Shown here one piece after another: positions 59,256 through 64,000 of a DNA stretch of 64,000 nt. The stretch comes from Ananas comosus (Eukaryota; Streptophyta; Magnoliopsida; Poales; Bromeliaceae), in NCBI RefSeq assembly GCF_001540865.1, contig NC_033621.1, forward strand, positions 1,583,439 through 1,647,438, read 5' to 3'. The translations under genes and the position numbers were made by a program. Each line of letters begins with the position of its first letter. The stretch's first letter is position 1. Below the pieces are notes generated by a model. That model saw nothing but the letters and a program-made list of their open reading frames with translations. It searched no databases and was not told the origin of the DNA.

Positions 59256-62200
59256 ATGTGGCGGAGATCCGCCTCTTTCGTCGTCGACAAAAGGTACTAC
59301 CAACACGACGAGCTCCCCCTCGCCATGGACCCCCAAAACCCTAACCCTAACCCTAACCCTAATGCCAACCCCCTCTCCGCCTACTACCTGACCCGCGCCG
59401 AGCACCACGCCGTCGTCACCAGCGACTGGCTCGCGCAGGCCCAGGCGGCCGTCGGCCGCCACCCCTCGCCGCCGCCGCCGCCGGAGACGATCGCCGGCGG
59501 AGGCGGCGGGAAGGAGAGGGGGTTCGGCGTGATCGACGAGTTCAACTACTGGAGGAAGAAGCCCGACCTCGCCGAGGCCGTGGCCGCGATCATGGCCCTC
59601 GCCGCGGTGATCCGCTCCAGCGAGGCCACCACCATGATGGAGCTCGAGATCGAGCTCAAAACGGCCTCCGACACCCTAAAGGTATCGCCTTTAAACCTTA
59701 TCTACTATCTCGAGCTTAATAAGTTCCTGCTGTGTTGTTAGTAATGCCTCAAAATTAGATCTAAATGATGGTTTCCTTTTGAGTATTACAATTAGAAACC
59801 CTAGAGTATCGCCGAAGTTGCTGAATTGGCGCATATAGCGAAAAATGTCGGTTTCACTGGAGAAGTCCTTAGCTTGGGAACAAAAATTTGTGTTTTGATC
59901 TCAATTTTTCGGCAATTATTTTCCTCCTTATTGTTTTTTCCTTCCAATTTTTCTCCGCCAATTTTTAATACTTGGAGATGCCTCTATATTCACATTCTGT
60001 TAGTTGATTTATGCTTAAAATAGAAAATCTTCACAAACTGTTCTTCATTCCAAAAAAACAGCTTTGAGTGATATAGTATTAGTTGATGATTTCCAGTATT
60101 AGATTAATGCAAGCTTTTCGAAAATGTTTGGCAAGTCAAAATGTTTTCTTTCTTAAAATTTCGATGGAATTCACTTTATTAGAGTCTATTGTAACATTAG
60201 GAGTTATGCTACTTTGTCTTTTATTTCTCATGACCTTATTTACTGTTTACATAACGGACATTTTACGTCCGCATTGCAGTCGTGGGATACGACCTCTATA
60301 TCCTTGTCGGCCGGTTGCGATCTTTTTATGCGATATGTCACCAGAACGTCTGCTTTGGAATATGAGGACTTCGATGCTGCGAAACGTCGTTTAATTGAGC
60401 GAGGAGAAAAGTTTGGAGAGATTTCTCTAAAGGTTTAAAATATTTCATGGATTACCTCTTCCTTTACCGATTTGCACTCCGGAAACTAAATACATGTGAA
60501 TTCCGTTTCACCAGGCGCGGAGAACTATTGCCATGCTTTGCCAGGATTTCATATTTGATGGCTGTACGATTCTAGTCCATGGTTTTTCGAGAGTAGTCTT
60601 AGAAGTTCTGAAGCTTGCGGCATCTAATAGGAAACTCTTTCGAGTTCTCTGCACAGGTCATTCCACACAATAGTTTGCTTCTTTTATTTTTTTTGTGGCT
60701 GTGAAAACGGATAACACTACCTGAACCGTAGTCCATTTTAAGATGGGTACCTGGACTCTAAACAGTTTTGATTTTAATACCTAAACTTTCATTCTTTCGA
60801 TTTCAGCACGTCACCGTCAGATACTATCGGTTTCCGTAATATGAGTTTTCGACTATTACTTCCGGTGAAAAATATTTTGAAGACTACATACATAATATTC
60901 TGTAAAAAAAGGTCTAAAAAATTGTTGATTCCTGATGGCGAGGTAGTGAAATCTAAGGAGATTAGTACTGAAATTATAGCTTGTGGAGTTCAGGTACTCA
61001 TTTAAAAAATATATACACGATACGTCAGGTAGTGCCAGTATGTTCTAACCTTTTCTTCCTTAAGTTTTCTAAGCTTTGATCTCTATGTGATATTAATACC
61101 TTAATATTCAAAAATGCAGAGGGAAGGCCAGATAGAACAGGGTTACGATTCTCAAATGAACTTTCGGCACTAGGAGTCCCTGTTAAGCTTCTGATTGATT
61201 CTGCTGTGGCTTATGCTATGGATGAGGTTGACATGGTCTTTGTTGGTGCCGATGGGATTGTTGAGAGCGGAGGCATCATAAATATGATGGGGACATATCA
61301 GATTGCTTTAGTGGCTCATAGCATGAATAAGCCTGTCTATGTAGCTGCCGAAAGTTATAAGGTACTGCTTTCAGATCATATCGACCTTTATCATTTTCTT
61401 CGGGGTAAAATGAATAGAATGTCCCTGTGATCTCCTGATATTGAACTTGGTTCTTGACTTCTAACTTAAACATTCTCATCCCTAAAATATCCTATATATT
61501 GAGATGCACCTGGTGCCCTTTTGCATCCAAAATACTTGATATTCATCAATTTTAGTGCTCAGCAAGCACATAACACTTTTCCATAATGTGACCATTTTAT
61601 AAACTAGGGAAGTCATTACAGTATATAGGGTTAAGGGCCACTTTCAGAAAAAGAGTCACTTGCTGAGCACGTGACTCATTGGACATCGGGTGCTTCAGAC
61701 GGTTAGGAATTTAATTGCAATATATAAGAGTAAACTACAGGGTACTTCTGACAGCTAAGTCGCAATATTTTTTCAGGCTTTTCTTTGCAGATCTGTATAT
61801 AAACGTATAGGTACTTGCATTTGTTGCTCTAAGCTTTTCTTTTCTTTTGGCTAGTTTATCTTCACCCTCGAGAACTCAAACATAGTCCTTTATGTCGTTA
61901 CCAATCTCTTCGAGATGACTTTTTCAAATGCCATCTTAACCATGTGTTCTTGTTCAAACAAAGTTGAAAACTTGAAATACAAGAAACAGGTTTTACTATT
62001 GTATCATTTAGAAATGCAAGCCATTTTTTTTTTTCTACATTGGTATTCAAACTAATTGAATTATTTCTATAGGAATATCGAATAGATAAGATGTATTCTC
62101 GCTAAATTTTATCATTTAGATTTACGCTTTTGAAGGATCGTCAGCTTGGATTTAATTGTGTCGACTTTTTTTGATCAATGTCTGATATCTTGCTGCTTAT

Positions 62201-62571
62201 ATGTATAAAAAAAAAATCCCAAATTTTATTCCTAATCGAGTTCTTCGATTTTCCTGCTTCCTTCATTCCTGCGCGCCATAGTTTGGCGGCTTTTGCACTT
62301 TTACCTGAATATCAGCTATTACTACATGAAAAGCATGTTCTTATTATAGTGATCATTCTTGCAGTTTGCACGCATGTATCCGTTGGACCAAAAAGACCTA
62401 GCACCGGCCCTTCGCCCAATAGAATTTGGTGTTCCTATACCACCCGGTGTCGAGGTCGAGAAATCTGCGAGGGACTATACTCCACCTCAATATCTTACGC
62501 TCCTTTTCACCGATCTCGGCGCCCTAACTCCATCTGTCGTAAGTGATGAACTTATTCAACTGTACCTATGA
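59256..62571 (+). CDS. EIF2B1: Translation initiation factor eIF2B subunit alpha
   Basis: Five exons, 59256-59681, 60280-60432, 60515-60656, 61120-61361 and 62365-62571, encode 389 residues. The plant-style N-terminal extension includes an Asn-Pro repeat and a Pro/Gly-rich stretch. The conserved family then reads AEAVAAIMALAAVIRSS, SISLSAGCDLFMRYVTRTS, DGCTILVHGFSRVVLEVL, EGRPDRTG, DEVDMVFVGADGIVESGGI and NKPVYVAAESYKFARMYPLDQ. This regulatory subunit of the eIF2B guanine-nucleotide exchange factor acts in the cytosol and senses phosphorylated eIF2. An in-frame ATG at 59325 (GCCATGG) has a stronger context than the ATG at 59256, so a product shorter by 23 residues is possible. Confidence 0.95.
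59337..59362 (+). repeat. Coding CCCTAA hexamer repeat (telomere-like)
   Basis: Four successive CCCTAA units, preceded by AAAA, encode Asn-Pro pairs in the N-terminal extension of eIF2B alpha. The unit is the six-base form, not the usual plant CCCTAAA telomere unit, although AACCCTAA also matches the plant telo-box. Confidence 0.85.
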
Positions 62572-63054
62572 ATCGTGTCTTCGGAATCCGACTGCTATGT
62601 TATGCTTTGTATTGTAAAAACTGGGTTTCGAAACTATATTCATTTCAAAGAAAGGGAGTGAAATGAATGGAGAGAGTATATTTTGTATTAGAAAACCAAC
62701 AAAATAGGGATGAAGCCATGTATTTTATTTAATTTTTGTTCTGATATCATATGGCTCTGCATGTAAAACATTTTGCAGTGTTTTGGTCCGCACCTTGGCA
62801 ATGTAAAATTGATTTGAAAACATTTCGGGATTTGTCGCGCTCTTTTTCGGTTGGTTATTATGACTTTTCTGATGTTTTTATCATTCTTTCTGAGTCCAAA
62901 TGCCAGATATTTGTTCAGGTTATGTGTTGAGCATTAGCAGGTTTTCAATTACCATTTCTATATTGGTGGTGGGATGAGTTATTCAGGATGCTTTTTAAGA
63001 ATCCTAAGAATATCCTCGACATACATACATACATACATACATACATATGTATCC
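62572..63054. other. eIF2B alpha 3' flank with an (ACAT)n tract
   Basis: 3' UTR and flanking AT-rich DNA, ending in a tetranucleotide ACAT run at about 63017-63047. No further gene is seen. Confidence 0.55.
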
Positions 63055-63592
63055 GGCTACTATACTATTATGAGTACGATCGCCCTCGTACTCATAAGTT
63101 GTTTTCGATGATAGAGCTTCTGAATCTACGATCCACACCGTTAAACGTTATCTAGAGCATTTGAAACATCTATAAATTAAATTTTATAATTTTTCGACAT
63201 CATTTATCTTACGATCAAAAGCTCACAAAATTGACAATTTTTAACGGCTGGTATGGAATATTTGCTAGTTTAACGGTGCAAAAGAATCGGAATAAGTTGA
63301 ATTTTTGATAGAAAATTCTATTCACTATCTAGATAAAGATCAATAACTCTGATCTTAAATTGAAGAAGGATCCGATCATCTATTTTTAAAACATCGTTCG
63401 ATTTTGACCGTTCATTTTATGCCCGCTTGATGGATTTTATTATGATTTCGAAAAATTACGAAATTTATTTTCTAGAAGTTTCAAATACTTTAGATCATAT
63501 TTAACGGAGTGGATCGTCGATTCGAAAGCTCTATTATCGAAAACAACTTATGAGTACCGAAGGGTCCAATACTCATAATAGTATAGTAGCCC
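63055..63592. mobile_element. Long-TIR foldback element, copy 3 (most complete)
   Basis: Both ends read GGCTACTATACTATTATGAG inwards. Over about 190 bp the arms match as inverted repeats (left CATAAGTTGTTTTCGATGAT, ACGATCCACACCGTTAA; right complement CATAAGTTGTTTTCGATAAT, ACGATCCACTCCGTTAA). A subterminal hairpin (GAGTACGA, six bases, TCGTACTC) sits at the left end. The right flank is a (CT)n(TA)n tract. Confidence 0.85.
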
Positions 63593-63594
63593 CA

Positions 63595-63648
<54 letters not shown>

Positions 63649-64000
63649 TGTAAATATAGATCTAAATCTTATACCCGTTGCATCATAGGATTTTCGAAAA
63701 CTCATTTGGATTGCTCTTTTTATAAAATATATATGTTGTTTAGATTGCAAACCATGAGTAACAGAGAAGGTTAAGTTAAAGAGATATGAGTTTGTTGTTA
63801 TATATACAAACTTTTTAGAATACTAGTTGAATGTACGTGCAAATGCACGTAACAATTATTATAATTTATTTTAAATCAGTATACATTTGCATATTATATA
63901 TATTCAAAATTTTACAATAAAAACTATATTTATAAATTAATTTGTTATATTTTATTAGAAAATATTTACAATATCTTACCGTGTTCTTTTATTTATATAT
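63593..64000. other. (CT)n(TA)n tract and AT-rich end of window
   Basis: The compound microsatellite at about 63594-63649 is followed by AT-rich DNA with nothing recognisable to the window edge. Confidence 0.6.

Noticed and set aside
59337..59362. Interstitial telomere array
   Set aside because: Only four six-base units inside a coding exon; not the plant seven-base unit and too short.

Overview
This window is nuclear DNA of a flowering plant. Genes have many short introns, GT-AG junctions and AT-rich spacers full of microsatellites and small transposons. Families such as STRUBBELIG-receptor kinase, type I pectin methylesterase, GH17-X8 glucanase and GIF coactivator are plant-type. Very GC-rich open exons (PRP17, pectinesterase, GH17, F-box) beside GC-poor multi-exon genes suggest a monocot, perhaps a commelinid such as pineapple or a relative. 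The species is an inference. I see no virus, phage, CRISPR array, rRNA or tRNA gene.

Layout. 94-936 (+): last exons of an unrecognised gene. 1907-7679 (+): 13-exon Cdc1/PGAP5-type metallophosphoesterase. 9060-12751 (-): FYVE zinc finger plus ankyrin protein, sharing a short bidirectional promoter with PRP17/CDC40, 13084-15972 (+). 16901-17054 (-): possible exon of an unidentified transcript. 19460-21958 (+): GPI-anchored endo-1,3-beta-glucanase. 22916-28528 (-): complete 16-exon STRUBBELIG-receptor family LRR kinase. 36816-39313 (-): SSXT/GIF coactivator. 41209-43174 (+): pectinesterase with inhibitor-like pro-region. 46112-47298 (-): F-box/kelch-type gene with an apparent frameshift in its F-box end. 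59256-62571 (+): eIF2B alpha subunit. I rebuilt exon joins by splice signals and reading phase, and every complete model closes in frame.

The long spacers (28.6-36.8, 43.2-46.1, 48.5-59.2 and 62.6-64 kb) hold small non-autonomous elements. They include a tRNA-derived SINE family (two copies with clear target-site duplications and a third with an imperfect one), a family of about 0.5-kb foldback elements with very long inverted ends (three copies), a Tourist-like MITE with TAA target duplication, another foldback MITE, and two TRIM-like LTR remnants.

The genes are ordinary housekeeping or cell-wall and development genes and do not form a pathway cluster. The most novel material is the repeat biology: the foldback family beside (TA)n(GA)n tracts, the SINE family, and a GC-rich non-coding island at 32.25-32.52 kb. 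I found no convincing new multi-gene system.
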